Of a DNA stretch of 47,712 bases, positions 29,917-39,340 are shown in pieces (within the stretch, counting starts at the first letter, position 1; each line of letters opens with the position of its first letter). The notes below the pieces were generated by a model. The model searched no databases and was not told where the DNA came from. It worked only from the letters and a program-made list of their open reading frames with translations. A program made the translations under genes and the position numbers. The stretch is from an uncultured Prevotella sp. Lineage in GTDB: Bacteria > Bacteroidota > Bacteroidia > Bacteroidales > Bacteroidaceae. The stretch covers positions 1-47,712 of the forward strand of contig ONKL01000052.1 in assembly GCA_900318395.1 (NCBI GenBank). Reading direction: 5' to 3'.

Positions 29917-31464
29917 ATGTTGGTAAAAACATTCTGTGCAGCCGTGATGGGGCTGGAAGCAACGACCATCACCATTGAAGTAAACATGACCCGAGGCGTC
30001 ATGTTCCATTTATCAGGATTGGCAGACACGGCTGTCAAGGAGAGCTATGACCGCATCCGTGCAGCCATGTCGAACATCGGTTTCAAGCCCCCTACCGCCG
30101 ACCTGACCATCAATCTCAGCCCTGCCGATATCCGCAAGGAAGGCAGCAGCTACGACCTCCCCTTGGCCGTAGGCATCCTTGCAGCCCACGGGAAAGTGAG
30201 TGATACGATGCTCTCAGACTACATGATGATTGGCGAGTTGGGACTCGACGGAAAGCTGAAACCAGTCAGTGGCGCCCTCCCCGTAGCCATCAGAGCCCGG
30301 AAAGAGAAGTTCAAGGGTCTGATTGTGCCTATCGAGAACGTGAATGAGGCAGCAGTCGTCAACAACCTCGAGATCTATGGCATGGAGAATCTCTCCGACG
30401 TCATCAGTTTCATGAATGGCTCAGAGCGATATGAGCCCACAGCCATCGATACCCGCAAGGAGTTCTATGAGCGCCAGTACCAATTCGACCTCGACTTTGC
30501 CGATGTGCGAGGACAGGAGAGTGTGAAGCGCGCCCTGGAGGTGGCCGCAGCTGGTGGTCATAACCTGATTATGATCGGCAGCCCTGGTAGCGGTAAGTCG
30601 ATGATGGCAAAACGTCTGCCCAGCATCCTCCCGCCATTGTCGCTGGCAGAGAGTCTGGAGACCACCCAAATACACTCTGTAGCCGGAAAACTCAGCAGCG
30701 GTACATCGCTCATTTCCCAACGCCCCTTCCGAAGTCCCCACCATACCGTCTCGCAGGTAGCGATGACAGGCGGAGGCAACAGAGCCCTCCCTGGGGAAGT
30801 CAGCATGGCCCATAACGGGGTGCTCTTCCTCGATGAACTGGCAGAATTCTCGAAGTCCACCCTTGAGGTGCTCCGTCAGCCACTCGAAGACCGAAAGATC
30901 ACCATCTCCAGAGCGAAGTACACGGTGGAGTACCCCTGCTCGTTTATGTTTGTGGCCTCGATGAATCCCTGTCCCTGCGGTTACTATGGTGATCCGACCC
31001 ATCACTGCGTCTGTACCCCAGGACAGATTACCCGTTACCTCTCCAAGATCAGCGGGCCGCTGCTGGATCGTATAGATATCCATTGCGAAGTGCAGGCTGT
31101 TCCCTTTGCCCAACTCTCACAGATGCAGCCTGGTGAACCCAGTGCCATCATCCGTGAACGTGTCATCAAGGCCCGTCAGATACAGGAGTTCCGTTACAGG
31201 GAGTTCCCCGGGATCTACTGCAACGCCCAGATGACAGAACGGATGATTCACCAGTTTGCAGAACCCGATACCCAAAGTCTCGACATGCTCCGTATGGCAA
31301 TGGAAAGACTCTCCCTCTCTGCACGGGCTTATAACCGTATACTGAAAGTGGCCCGTACCATTGCCGACCTTGAGGGTGTAGAGCAAGTCCAATCCAACCA
31401 TATCGCTGAAGCCATTGGCTATCGCAGTCTCGATAGAGGCGACTGGGCAGAACGTAGCATTTAA
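29917..31464 (+). CDS. YifB/ComM family Mg-chelatase-like AAA ATPase
   Basis: A 515-residue protein. It has an N-terminal Lon-like domain (FCAAVMGLEATTITIEVNM, DLPLAVGILAAHG), Walker A GSPGSGKSMMAKRLP near 222-236 and Walker B-like FLDELAEF near 305. The segment MNPCPCGYYGDP is near 349, with the Mg-chelatase C-terminal region after it. In competent bacteria ComM is a helicase that helps branch migration; YifB-type proteins are common in Bacteroidota and their role there is open. ATG 29917 is preferred over an in-frame TTG inside the upstream gene. Confidence 0.92.
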   Translation: MLVKTFCAAVMGLEATTITIEVNMTRGVMFHLSGLADTAVKESYDRIRAAMSNIGFKPPTADLTINLSPADIRKEGSSYDLPLAVGILAAHGKVSDTMLSDYMMIGELGLDGKLKPVSGALPVAIRARKEKFKGLIVPIENVNEAAVVNNLEIYGMENLSDVISFMNGSERYEPTAIDTRKEFYERQYQFDLDFADVRGQESVKRALEVAAAGGHNLIMIGSPGSGKSMMAKRLPSILPPLSLAESLETTQIHSVAGKLSSGTSLISQRPFRSPHHTVSQVAMTGGGNRALPGEVSMAHNGVLFLDELAEFSKSTLEVLRQPLEDRKITISRAKYTVEYPCSFMFVASMNPCPCGYYGDPTHHCVCTPGQITRYLSKISGPLLDRIDIHCEVQAVPFAQLSQMQPGEPSAIIRERVIKARQIQEFRYREFPGIYCNAQMTERMIHQFAEPDTQSLDMLRMAMERLSLSARAYNRILKVARTIADLEGVEQVQSNHIAEAIGYRSLDRGDWAERSI

Positions 31465-31478
31465 ATCCTTTACGAACA

Positions 31479-32228
31479 ATGAAACAACTCCTTATCTTAC
31501 TCCTGACACTGGTCATTACTCCGACGATGATGGCTCAGCAACCATTAGATGTGATCATATTCGGCGATTCAAATACCTGGTATGGCGGTGACAATTGTGA
31601 CAAACCAAGGGGATGGAACAAATGGTTCAAGGATGCTTTCCAACCAGCCACTATCAAGAGCTATGCCCGTAGTGGAGCCACTTGGACTAACACAACAACC
31701 ACCAAGCGCAACACGCAGGAGAACACCGCCCGCTTAGGGAACGACAATGTGATTTACAACCAGATATGCCGATTAGAAGAGGCCATTGACAGTGGCGTAC
31801 AGCCTCAGCCTCAGCTCATCCTCATCATGGCTGGCACCAATGATGCATGGTTCCAGAAAGACAGGCCCGGAGTCTTTTCCGTCACAGCAGAGGAAGCATT
31901 CGCCATAGACGACATCAAAGATCGTCCTGTTTCAGAGATTACCTCGTTGACAGAATCTGTCCGTTATGGTTGTGAGCTACTGAAAGCCGCCTATCCTGAG
32001 GCACGGATTATCCTGCTCACTCCTATGCAGTCTACCGCAGCAGGCATCGCCAATATCGCCAAGGCCGGGGATCAGATAGAAGAGTGCGGCAGACGACTGG
32101 GAATCAGCGTGATACGTCTGGACCACAAGCCTGTCGACACTCGTGACGGTACCCATACCTCAGAGCTTGGGGCACAACATATCGGCACCTATATTGCCCA
32201 ACAGATAGCGACGTTATTATCGAAATAA
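31479..32228 (+). CDS. secreted SGNH/GDSL hydrolase
   Basis: A 249-residue exported esterase-like protein with signal peptide (LLILLLTLVITPTMMAQ). The catalytic blocks are FGDSN (Ser31), MAGTND (block III) and DGTHTS (Asp223, His226). The neighbouring MBOAT and DHHW genes suggest it acts on acyl groups of an exported polysaccharide. It lies 14 bp after yifB and 9 bp before the MBOAT gene. Confidence 0.87.
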   Translation: MKQLLILLLTLVITPTMMAQQPLDVIIFGDSNTWYGGDNCDKPRGWNKWFKDAFQPATIKSYARSGATWTNTTTTKRNTQENTARLGNDNVIYNQICRLEEAIDSGVQPQPQLILIMAGTNDAWFQKDRPGVFSVTAEEAFAIDDIKDRPVSEITSLTESVRYGCELLKAAYPEARIILLTPMQSTAAGIANIAKAGDQIEECGRRLGISVIRLDHKPVDTRDGTHTSELGAQHIGTYIAQQIATLLSK

Positions 32229-32237
32229 AAAAGGAGT

Positions 32238-33689
32238 ATGGTATTTTCAGACTTGTTCTTCCTGTTCGTCTTCCTCCCTGCATTTGCCCTGTGCTATCTG
32301 GCAGCTGCATGGATCGACAGACAAATACCAATGGAGGAGGCAGGAGAGCATAGTCACCTGTTTCAGAACTCAGTTCTCGTCATCTTCTCGCTGATCTTCT
32401 ATGCCTGGGGCGAACCTGTCTATGTGTTCCTCATGCTGTTCTGCGTGCTGGTAAACTATCTGGCGGGACTTGGCATCAACAGTCAGACGGGTGGTGCTCG
32501 CCGTTGGGCTTTGGCAGCCGGACTGACTGGAAACATCCTGATACTCAGTGCCTTTAAATATCTGAGTTTCTTCGCTCAACAGTTGAATGCCCTCGGCGTC
32601 GAGGTGGCTGACCCTAAGATCTCGCTGCCCATCGGTATCAGCTTCTACACGTTCCAGTCAATCTCATACCTGATAGATGTCTATCGTCGCGAAGCCCCTG
32701 TGCAACGGCATTTCGGCAATCTGCTGCTCTATATCTCCATGTTCCCACAGTTGATAGCAGGTCCTATTGTGCGCTACAACACCGTGGCCCGAGAGATCAA
32801 CAGCCGCCATATATCCTCCAGCGATGTCGCAGAGGGCATGTACCGCTTTATGATCGGTCTCGGCAAGAAAGTGATTCTGGCTAATCAGCTGTCAGAGATC
32901 TCCGATCAGTTCCTTGCCAACAGCCTGCAAGACCTGACGACGACGGGTTCGTGGGTAGGTATTGTGGCTTTTACCCTGCAGATATACTTCGATTTCTCTG
33001 GTTATAGTGATATGGCGATCGGTCTCGGGCGTTGCCTGGGGTTCCACTTCAACGAGAACTTCCGCCATCCTTATTGCTGTAACTCCATCACAGACTTCTG
33101 GCGGCGCTGGCATATCTCACTCGGCAGTTTCTTCCGCGACTATGTCTATATCCCGATGGGCGGGAACCGCAGTCACCAGGCGCTGAACATCCTCGTGGTC
33201 TGGTTTCTCACAGGCATGTGGCACGGTGCCAGCTGGAACTTCATCATCTGGGGTGTTTACTTCGGATTCATCGTTACCATAGAGAAGTATACGCTCTTAC
33301 GCGTACATCGTTATATACCGTCACCCCTGCTCCACCTCTACAGCTTAGTTCTGGTGGTGATTGGCTGGGGCATCTTCTATTTCGACGACAGCAGCCGGAT
33401 GATGCGCTTTTTCCAGATCTGTTTTGGACAGGGAAGCAGTTTCCATGACTTCGTAACCATCAGTGCGCTGATGGACAACTGTTGGCTATGGGTGGTCTGC
33501 CTGCTGTTCTGTATGCCCATACGCCATTGGACTGGCGCATTATGGCAGCGAATCGCGCATCAAGGGGGCTTTATCCATGAATCCCTGCTGTTCGCTTCCC
33601 GCCTGACCATCTCTGCGTTCCTGTTGATACTCAGCGTGGCCTTGTTAGTAGGTGCCACCAACAATGCTTTTATTTACACCAGATTCTGA
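32238..33689 (+). CDS. MBOAT family O-acyltransferase (AlgI-like)
   Basis: A 483-residue polytopic membrane protein with the MBOAT signature: LPIGISFYTFQSISYLIDVY, FPQLIAGPIVRY, the DFSGYSDMAIGLGRCLGF region and the catalytic His in TGMWHGASWNFIIWG near 325-340. AlgI/PatA-like members move acetyl groups across the membrane to polysaccharide. It works with the following DHHW protein, as AlgI does with AlgJ/AlgX. The two frames are consecutive, with the DHHW start 26 bp after this stop. Confidence 0.94.
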   Translation: MVFSDLFFLFVFLPAFALCYLAAAWIDRQIPMEEAGEHSHLFQNSVLVIFSLIFYAWGEPVYVFLMLFCVLVNYLAGLGINSQTGGARRWALAAGLTGNILILSAFKYLSFFAQQLNALGVEVADPKISLPIGISFYTFQSISYLIDVYRREAPVQRHFGNLLLYISMFPQLIAGPIVRYNTVAREINSRHISSSDVAEGMYRFMIGLGKKVILANQLSEISDQFLANSLQDLTTTGSWVGIVAFTLQIYFDFSGYSDMAIGLGRCLGFHFNENFRHPYCCNSITDFWRRWHISLGSFFRDYVYIPMGGNRSHQALNILVVWFLTGMWHGASWNFIIWGVYFGFIVTIEKYTLLRVHRYIPSPLLHLYSLVLVVIGWGIFYFDDSSRMMRFFQICFGQGSSFHDFVTISALMDNCWLWVVCLLFCMPIRHWTGALWQRIAHQGGFIHESLLFASRLTISAFLLILSVALLVGATNNAFIYTRF

Positions 33690-33714
33690 AAACATAGAAA
33701 AGCCTCTACACAAC

Positions 33715-35178
33715 ATGAGATTCAGTAAAGCCTATATATTTCTCTTCTGCGTACTGTTTGCTGCCTTTGCGGTGGTCTTCAATACCTTCCCACGGAGTTC
33801 CTATTCCGAGTTGGAGAAGCGCGAGCTGAAAAGATTCCCCCTCTTCACGCCAGAGAAACTGTTCGACGGTTCGTTTACAAGCGAGGTCTCTTCATGGTTC
33901 AGTGACAGCGAACCTTTCCGCGACCATTTCATGGCACTCAGCATGCAGATCAAAGACCTCATCAGGATGAAGACAGGCGAAGAGAACATCACCTTCCACG
34001 CCACAGCCAGCGATCCTGAGCCCGAAATCCCCGAACCAACTGAAAGCACAGACATTCAGGAAGCCCAGGAAGACTCCACCTACAACTACGAGAACCATAT
34101 AACAGCCGACGAGAATGCCAAGATTGCCAATGCCGGCATCATCATTGTAGGCACAGGCGAGAAGGTGCGGGCCCTGATGGCCTATGGCGGTACGGCCAAA
34201 GGCTGTACAGGTTACGCCAGGGCTGCCAACAAATATAAGGATACGTTCCCCGATGTCAATGTCTACTGTATGGTCATCCCTACGGCTGTGGAATATTACT
34301 GCCCAGACAAGGTGCGCAACCGTACCCGCCCGCAGCGTCCTACCATCGAGAATGTATTCAGCCATCTCTCACCTGATGTCAAGCCCGTAGACATCTACGC
34401 TACCTTAGGCGAGCATGCCGACGAAGACATCTTCCTCCGCACTGATCATCACTGGGCACCGCTTGGAGCCTATTATGCAGCAGAGAAATTCGCCCAGGTG
34501 GCCGAAGTACCTTTCCGACCGTTATCTGATTACGAACAGAAGGTCGTACACGGCTATGTGGGGAGCATGTACGGCTATTCCCAGGACATCGCCATCAAGA
34601 AGGCACCCGAGGACTTTGTCTACTATGTACCTAAAGGTGTCAATTACACGACGACCTATACGAACTACACCATCGACGAGAACTATCACGTAACAGGAAT
34701 GGGTCGCCCCTACAAGGGTGTGTTCTTCTATCGTTTTAAGAACGGCAGCGGTGGAGCTTACTGCACCTTCATGGGCAGCGACACCAAGATTACCTGTGTA
34801 CGCACATCGACTCAGAACGGGCGACGGCTGCTGATCCTGAAAGACAGTTTCGGCAACGCCCTCCCGGGTTATCTCTTCTTCTCATTCGAAGAGGTGCATG
34901 TGATTGATTCCCGCTATTTCACAAAGAATATGGTGGATTACGTCTATGAGAACGGTATCACGGACATCTTGTTTGCCAACAATATCTTCAAGGCCTACTC
35001 CAGTCATACCTACTCCAATTATCTGCGGTTCCTCACGCAGACAGGTGGCATCCCCAAACGGACAAAGCCCATAGGCGACAGTCTGCAACAAGTGAAGCCT
35101 GCTGCCAAAGACAGCATCGCCGCACCTGCTGCAACTATTCCCGTTGCGCCCAAAGACTCTATTTCTTCTTCTTTTTAA
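33715..35178 (+). CDS. DHHW/AlgJ-like O-acetylation protein
   Basis: A 487-residue protein with one N-terminal membrane anchor (AYIFLFCVLFAAFAVVF) and a large outside domain with DHHW in LRTDHHWAPLGAY (about 242-254) and a SGNH-like fold (LILKDSFGNALPGYLF). DHHW proteins partner MBOAT acyltransferases to place acetyl groups on exopolysaccharide. There is an acidic linker (PEPEIPEPTESTDIQEAQED) at about 103-122. ATG 33715 is chosen; an earlier in-frame start overlaps the MBOAT gene. Its end overlaps the convergent AsmA-like gene by 20 bp. Confidence 0.88.
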   Translation: MRFSKAYIFLFCVLFAAFAVVFNTFPRSSYSELEKRELKRFPLFTPEKLFDGSFTSEVSSWFSDSEPFRDHFMALSMQIKDLIRMKTGEENITFHATASDPEPEIPEPTESTDIQEAQEDSTYNYENHITADENAKIANAGIIIVGTGEKVRALMAYGGTAKGCTGYARAANKYKDTFPDVNVYCMVIPTAVEYYCPDKVRNRTRPQRPTIENVFSHLSPDVKPVDIYATLGEHADEDIFLRTDHHWAPLGAYYAAEKFAQVAEVPFRPLSDYEQKVVHGYVGSMYGYSQDIAIKKAPEDFVYYVPKGVNYTTTYTNYTIDENYHVTGMGRPYKGVFFYRFKNGSGGAYCTFMGSDTKITCVRTSTQNGRRLLILKDSFGNALPGYLFFSFEEVHVIDSRYFTKNMVDYVYENGITDILFANNIFKAYSSHTYSNYLRFLTQTGGIPKRTKPIGDSLQQVKPAAKDSIAAPAATIPVAPKDSISSSF

Positions 35179-37063
35179 AAGGATTAAGTTTGCTGAAGTC
35201 GATGATTTCCTTCATTTTGACCTTCACCTTCGGCTTCACCTTGAGAGTGCTCATCTTGTCGATATCAGAGATAGAGAAGTCGCATGCCCAGTCTAAGCCC
35301 TTATTCTCCTGATTGATATCGCCTTCGATTTGTCCGCCATTACTCTTGATGGCGACATTCAGGTTCTTGATCTTCACCCCCTTATAGCTGGCCTCACGCA
35401 CAACGGCGTTGACATTACCGATAGGCATTTTCCCGCCGTATTTCTTTCGCATCTGCGCAGTCCTTTCCTTGTGGATATCAATCTTGAAATTAGCATTCAA
35501 CGCCACGTCGCCTACATCCTTCATCTCCAGCACCTTACCCAGATGAATACGACCGGTATTTGCAGAACCTGTGATATATTTATCGTTCTCATCAATAGCG
35601 AAGTTAAAGTTCAGGCTGCCAGCTGCCGTTCCTACATTGCCCTGAAACTCCTCACGCTTCCATAATATAGCGAAATCACCTGTATAACGGAGATCTCCCA
35701 GATTCTTCAACTGCTTCATCATCAGTTTCTTGCCGGCAAACATACTGATAATCTCCTCCTTGATATCGCCTTTTGCCAGCATGTCCTTAACATGGAACCG
35801 TACTGCCAGATCTTGAGGCACATTCAGATGCGTGATCCCTCCATCAGCATGGATGGTCAGGCGCTGGTCCTGGGAATGCACCTCGACATCCTTAAACACA
35901 AGGGTGGTATCCGTACCACTGAACAGTAAGCTCAGTTCCAAGGGCATCGTAAAGTTCTTCAGCACAGGTGCAAACGGGCGGGAGATATCCTTCAGGATGG
36001 TCGTTCCCGTCATCCGCGATGTCTGGAAGGCGAATTTCCTGCCTTCTTTCTTGCTGGGCAGCACAATGGTGGCACTGTCGAAGTTAAGTACCGTGTTTTC
36101 CTGCTGCAGGGTGATTTCCCTCAAATAGGCAGCCTGCTTATTAATGCCGGCACGGAACTTCAGAGTCTTCACATTGAAACCTGTAATGGTATCTACTGCC
36201 ACAAACTTCGTCATCGAGATATTGGCCGTGTCCTTACCCAGATGATTCACCATCAGTTCCATATTGGCATGAATATCGAGATGGCCTGCATCGAAAAAGC
36301 CACGTTTAGGTTTGTCGGCATTCTTGCGGGGCAGATGGTTGTCGATGATGAAATGCAAGCCGTCGATCTTCACCTCCCGACGGTCATCTTTACCAAGGAC
36401 AGCAATCTCACCAACATCTAAGCGGGCAGTCTGAGGTCCTTTCTTCGTCACGTAATCTATCTTGCCACGCAGTTGACGGATGAATCCCTCCTCGCTACCA
36501 CTCCAGCGCTTCACATAGCTGAGATTCCCCAAAGCGAATGTATCTTCATTGAATACGACATCGATTCTCGACACCTCGGCATTGCTGACATTCAATGCCA
36601 GTTTCTTCTTTTCCTTCCCTTCTTCTTCCTTCTTGGCCTTTTTGGGCTTATCGCTCTTGAAGGCATCCAACACAAACTGATAGTTGGCTTCACCATCCTT
36701 TGGCTTGTAGAGTCTGGCCTTGACACCATCGAGTTTTGCCGAAGTTATATCAACCTGACCCTTGAAGAATCCCCAAACATCAAGATTAACCGACAAGCAC
36801 TCTACTTGCAGCATTTTCCGGTGTTCCTGATCTTCAATATCGACCCCAAACAAGTTGGCATCAAATGTCAGGAGATTGATACTGACACTGTCAATCTTTA
36901 CTTTTGTCTGAAGACGTTCTGCCAACATTTCGGTAGAATTGTCCAACACCTTCTTCTGGACAGAGCTGGAGTTGAAGATAAGTGCAGCACCCAACAAGAT
37001 GACCACAAAGACAGCGGCCAAAATACCGAAAATTTTAAGTCCAAGAATAATAAATCGTTTCAT
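35159..37063 (-). CDS. AsmA-like membrane-anchored protein
   Basis: A 634-residue protein: an N-terminal transmembrane helix (GILAAVFVVILLGAALIF), then a long beta-strand-rich region with repeating short strands (AERLQTKVKIDSVSINLLTF at the start, DVALNANFKIDI later) and a lysine-rich tail KLNPFKKKKK. This fits AsmA/TamB-like proteins that may bridge the envelope and move lipids. A charged low-complexity stretch (KKAKKEEEGKEKKKLA) at about 145-160 is unusual. The C-terminus overlaps the convergent DHHW gene. Confidence 0.78.
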   Translation of the reverse strand: MKRFIILGLKIFGILAAVFVVILLGAALIFNSSSVQKKVLDNSTEMLAERLQTKVKIDSVSINLLTFDANLFGVDIEDQEHRKMLQVECLSVNLDVWGFFKGQVDITSAKLDGVKARLYKPKDGEANYQFVLDAFKSDKPKKAKKEEEGKEKKKLALNVSNAEVSRIDVVFNEDTFALGNLSYVKRWSGSEEGFIRQLRGKIDYVTKKGPQTARLDVGEIAVLGKDDRREVKIDGLHFIIDNHLPRKNADKPKRGFFDAGHLDIHANMELMVNHLGKDTANISMTKFVAVDTITGFNVKTLKFRAGINKQAAYLREITLQQENTVLNFDSATIVLPSKKEGRKFAFQTSRMTGTTILKDISRPFAPVLKNFTMPLELSLLFSGTDTTLVFKDVEVHSQDQRLTIHADGGITHLNVPQDLAVRFHVKDMLAKGDIKEEIISMFAGKKLMMKQLKNLGDLRYTGDFAILWKREEFQGNVGTAAGSLNFNFAIDENDKYITGSANTGRIHLGKVLEMKDVGDVALNANFKIDIHKERTAQMRKKYGGKMPIGNVNAVVREASYKGVKIKNLNVAIKSNGGQIEGDINQENKGLDWACDFSISDIDKMSTLKVKPKVKVKMKEIIDFSKLNPFKKKKK

Positions 37064-37081
37064 CGCTTAGCTTTTTGTGGG

Positions 37082-37119
37082 CAAAGATACAAAAAATTCT
37101 CAATTATTTCGTAACTTTG
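37082..37119. promoter_or_regulatory. divergent promoters for AsmA-like and Fur genes
   Basis: TATCTTTG on the minus strand (37089-37082), 18 bp before the AsmA-like ATG, and TAACTTTG on the plus strand (37112-37119), 28 bp before the Fur-family ATG. The boxes are 22 bp apart, so the two promoters overlap. Confidence 0.65.
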
Positions 37120-37147
37120 TAGCCAAAAAAATATAAAGCACATCAGA

Positions 37148-37564
37148 ATGGACGAAACGACCTGTGTCAAACTGCTCGAAGAGCACCATATCAAGCCCAC
37201 AGCCAACCGCATTGTGGTGGTCAAGGCCTTAGAGTCTTCCATGCAGCCCCAGTCGCTGGCAGAACTGGAACGGAAGATTAGCACCATCGACAAGTCGAAC
37301 ATCTTCCGTGCGCTGAATCTCTTCCGTGAGCACCATCTGATCCATGCGATTGAAGGCAACAGCGATGGCACGAGGTATGAACTCTGCCACAGCCACAGCC
37401 ACGAACATGATGATGACCAGCATCCTCACTTCTATTGTGAACAATGCCAGCAGACTTACTGTCTCGACTATACGGAAGTACCAGAGGTAAGGCTGCCAGA
37501 AGGATTTGAAGCCACATCGTCGAACCTGATGATCAAGGGCACCTGCCCACATTGTAAGAAATGA
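37148..37564 (+). CDS. Fur-family transcriptional regulator
   Basis: A 138-residue metal-responsive repressor. The N-terminal winged helix (LLEEHHIKPTANRIVVVKAL, then LAELERKISTIDKSNIFRAL) recognises DNA. The dimer domain has a His-rich loop HSHSHEHDDDQHPHFYC (81-97) and structural zinc pairs C97/C100 and C133/C136. The His-rich loop suggests zinc or iron sensing; I cannot tell Fur from Zur. The HAD gene overlaps it as ATGA. Confidence 0.9.
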   Translation: MDETTCVKLLEEHHIKPTANRIVVVKALESSMQPQSLAELERKISTIDKSNIFRALNLFREHHLIHAIEGNSDGTRYELCHSHSHEHDDDQHPHFYCEQCQQTYCLDYTEVPEVRLPEGFEATSSNLMIKGTCPHCKK

Positions 37565-38265
37565 TTAATTTAAACGATATACGCGTCATTGCATTCGATG
37601 CTGACGATACACTTTGGGACTGCCAGTCGCATTTCGAGGCTGTGGAGAATCATCTCTACGACCTCATTGCGCCTTATTGCGAGGCTCCTGCAAAAGAACT
37701 GTTCCAGACGGAGTCTGGCAACATGGCAGATCTTGGTTATGGCTGTAAGGCCTTCACCATCTCGATCGTAGAGACAGCACTTCGTGTGGCAGGCGACCAT
37801 CTCTCTTCCCAACAGCTCAGCGACCTGCTCAGCCACAGCAAGAGCCTGCTCCACCTGCCTGCCACGCCACTGCCTGAGGTAGAAGAGACACTGCAACGCC
37901 TGCAAGCCTACCCTTACCGCCTCGTCGTGTTTACCAAAGGCGAGCTGCAGGATCAGGAGAACAAGCTGCATCGCAGCGGACTGGCCAAATACTTCTCGCA
38001 CGTAGAGATCACATCCAACAAGACAGAAGTGGAGTTCCAACAGCTCTGTGAGCATCTGGGCATCCTGCCCTTCCAACTGCTGATGGTAGGCAACTCCTTG
38101 AAGAGTGATATTGCGCCTGCACTCACCATTGGCGCTTCAGCCATTCATATACCCTTCCACGTCACTTGGCAGTTGGAACATTCTGAGGACATCGAGCACG
38201 AACGTCTCGAGAAAATCACCCATTTCAACGAAATCATAACAATTCTCAACACCCATACAGCTTGA
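37561..38265 (+). CDS. HAD family hydrolase (YjjG-like)
   Basis: A 234-residue phosphatase of the haloacid dehalogenase superfamily. Motif I DADDTLWD has the two catalytic Asp (D13, D15). Motif II-like VVFTKG and motif III/IV (SNKTEVEFQQ, MVGNSLKSDIAPA) are in order. Nucleotidase-type members act on dUMP/dTMP, but the substrate is not fixed here. It overlaps the Fur gene stop and precedes the thioesterase by one base, so the three form an operon. Confidence 0.88.
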   Translation: MINLNDIRVIAFDADDTLWDCQSHFEAVENHLYDLIAPYCEAPAKELFQTESGNMADLGYGCKAFTISIVETALRVAGDHLSSQQLSDLLSHSKSLLHLPATPLPEVEETLQRLQAYPYRLVVFTKGELQDQENKLHRSGLAKYFSHVEITSNKTEVEFQQLCEHLGILPFQLLMVGNSLKSDIAPALTIGASAIHIPFHVTWQLEHSEDIEHERLEKITHFNEIITILNTHTA

Positions 38266-38266
38266 T

Positions 38267-38665
38267 ATGAAATATATCTTTGAAACCCGCATGGAGGTTC
38301 GCGATTACGAATGCGACATCGAAGGCATCGTCAACAATGCCAACTACCTGCACTATGCAGAGCATACCCGTCATCTGTTTCTTCGCAGTCTGGGCGTCAG
38401 CTTTGCCGCACTCCACGAACAAGGTATCGATGCTGTCGTACACAGCATGAAACTGCAGTATAAAGTTCCCCTGCGCTGCGATGATGAGTTTATCTCGCGC
38501 CTGAACCTCAAGAAAGACGGTCTCAAATACCTCTTCTATCAGGATATCTACCGTGCCAGCGACGAAACACTCTGTTTCCGTGCCACGGTGGAACTCGTCT
38601 GTCTGATCAACGGTCGTCTTGGCAACAGCCCAGAATACGACGAAGCCTTCAAAGACTTCATCTGA
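38267..38665 (+). CDS. acyl-CoA thioesterase (4HBT/hotdog family)
   Basis: A 132-residue hotdog-fold protein. The catalytic-type segment VRDYECDIEGIVNNANYLHY holds Asp17 in the position of the 4-hydroxybenzoyl-CoA thioesterase nucleophile. Substrate unknown. The end of the gene lies inside a 20-bp tandem duplication (38647-38686) that includes the stop codon. Confidence 0.85.
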   Translation: MKYIFETRMEVRDYECDIEGIVNNANYLHYAEHTRHLFLRSLGVSFAALHEQGIDAVVHSMKLQYKVPLRCDDEFISRLNLKKDGLKYLFYQDIYRASDETLCFRATVELVCLINGRLGNSPEYDEAFKDFI

Positions 38666-38686
38666 TCTTCAAAGGCTTCATCTGAA
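38647..38686. repeat. 20-bp tandem duplication over a stop codon
   Basis: CTTCAAAGACTTCATCTGAT (38647-38666) is followed at once by CTTCAAAGGCTTCATCTGAA (38667-38686), two differences. The thioesterase stop TGA (38663-38665) is in the first copy. Probably replication slippage. Confidence 0.85.
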
Positions 38687-38712
38687 TTTCCAAAGGAAAG
38701 GATTCGCAGTCG

Positions 38713-39177
38713 TTACTTGCACTCACCCTCGCCATAGACGTAGGCGAAAGCACCGCTCTGGTAGTCGAAGATTTCTTCTGGACGGAAGAAACGGGCTACC
38801 TCGATAGCTGCATTCTCTACGGAGTCAGAGGCGTGGACAATGTTCTGCTGGTTGCTTACGGAATAGTCACCACGGATGGTGCCGGGGGCTGCCTGGCGAC
38901 CGTTGGTGACACCAGCCATCGTGCGAACCACCTGAACAGCCTCAACGCCAGAGATGGCCATAGCCACGATGGGCGAAGCCTGCATGGAGGCACAAAGTCC
39001 TGGGAAGAACGGTTTATCCACAAGGTGGGCATAGTGCTCACGCAGAATCTGATCGCTCAACTGCATCATCTTCATACCAGAGATACGAAGACCACGACGC
39101 TCGAAACGATTAACGACTTCACCAATCAGCTGACGCTGTACACAACTGGGTTTGAGTAATACTAATGTTGTTTCCAT
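38713..39177 (-). CDS. ndk: nucleoside diphosphate kinase
   Basis: A 154-residue enzyme that passes the gamma phosphate between nucleoside triphosphates. The active-site His115 is in NIVHASDS (112-119), and the start ETTLVLLKPSCVQRQLIGEV is typical. Length fits. A full promoter is upstream and the gene stands alone. Confidence 0.97.
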   Translation of the reverse strand: METTLVLLKPSCVQRQLIGEVVNRFERRGLRISGMKMMQLSDQILREHYAHLVDKPFFPGLCASMQASPIVAMAISGVEAVQVVRTMAGVTNGRQAAPGTIRGDYSVSNQQNIVHASDSVENAAIEVARFFRPEEIFDYQSGAFAYVYGEGECK

Positions 39178-39208
39178 CTTTTAATTGTTTGGGGTTAGAA
39201 TGTGCTTG

Positions 39209-39239
39209 CAAAGATAGCACAAAAAATCGGAACTGACAA
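39209..39239 (-). promoter_or_regulatory. promoter for ndk
   Basis: Minus strand TTG (39239-39237), 20-bp spacer, TATCTTTG (39216-39209), 31 bp before the ATG. Confidence 0.8.
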
Positions 39240-39289
39240 GGAATAGCCCGAAAAAAGAGGTAAGGTGTAGGAAATAACTGAAGGATTTC

Positions 39290-39320
39290 TTGTAGGATTA
39301 TCAGAAAAACACTATCTTTG
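39290..39320 (+). promoter_or_regulatory. promoter for the propeller-AraC regulator
   Basis: TTG (39290-39292), 20-bp spacer, TATCTTTG (39313-39320), 20 bp before ATG 39341. GAAATAACTGA occurs on both sides (39271-39281 and 39327-39337) and could be a binding site. Confidence 0.75.
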
Positions 39321-39340
39321 CAGTCAGAAATAACTGACTA

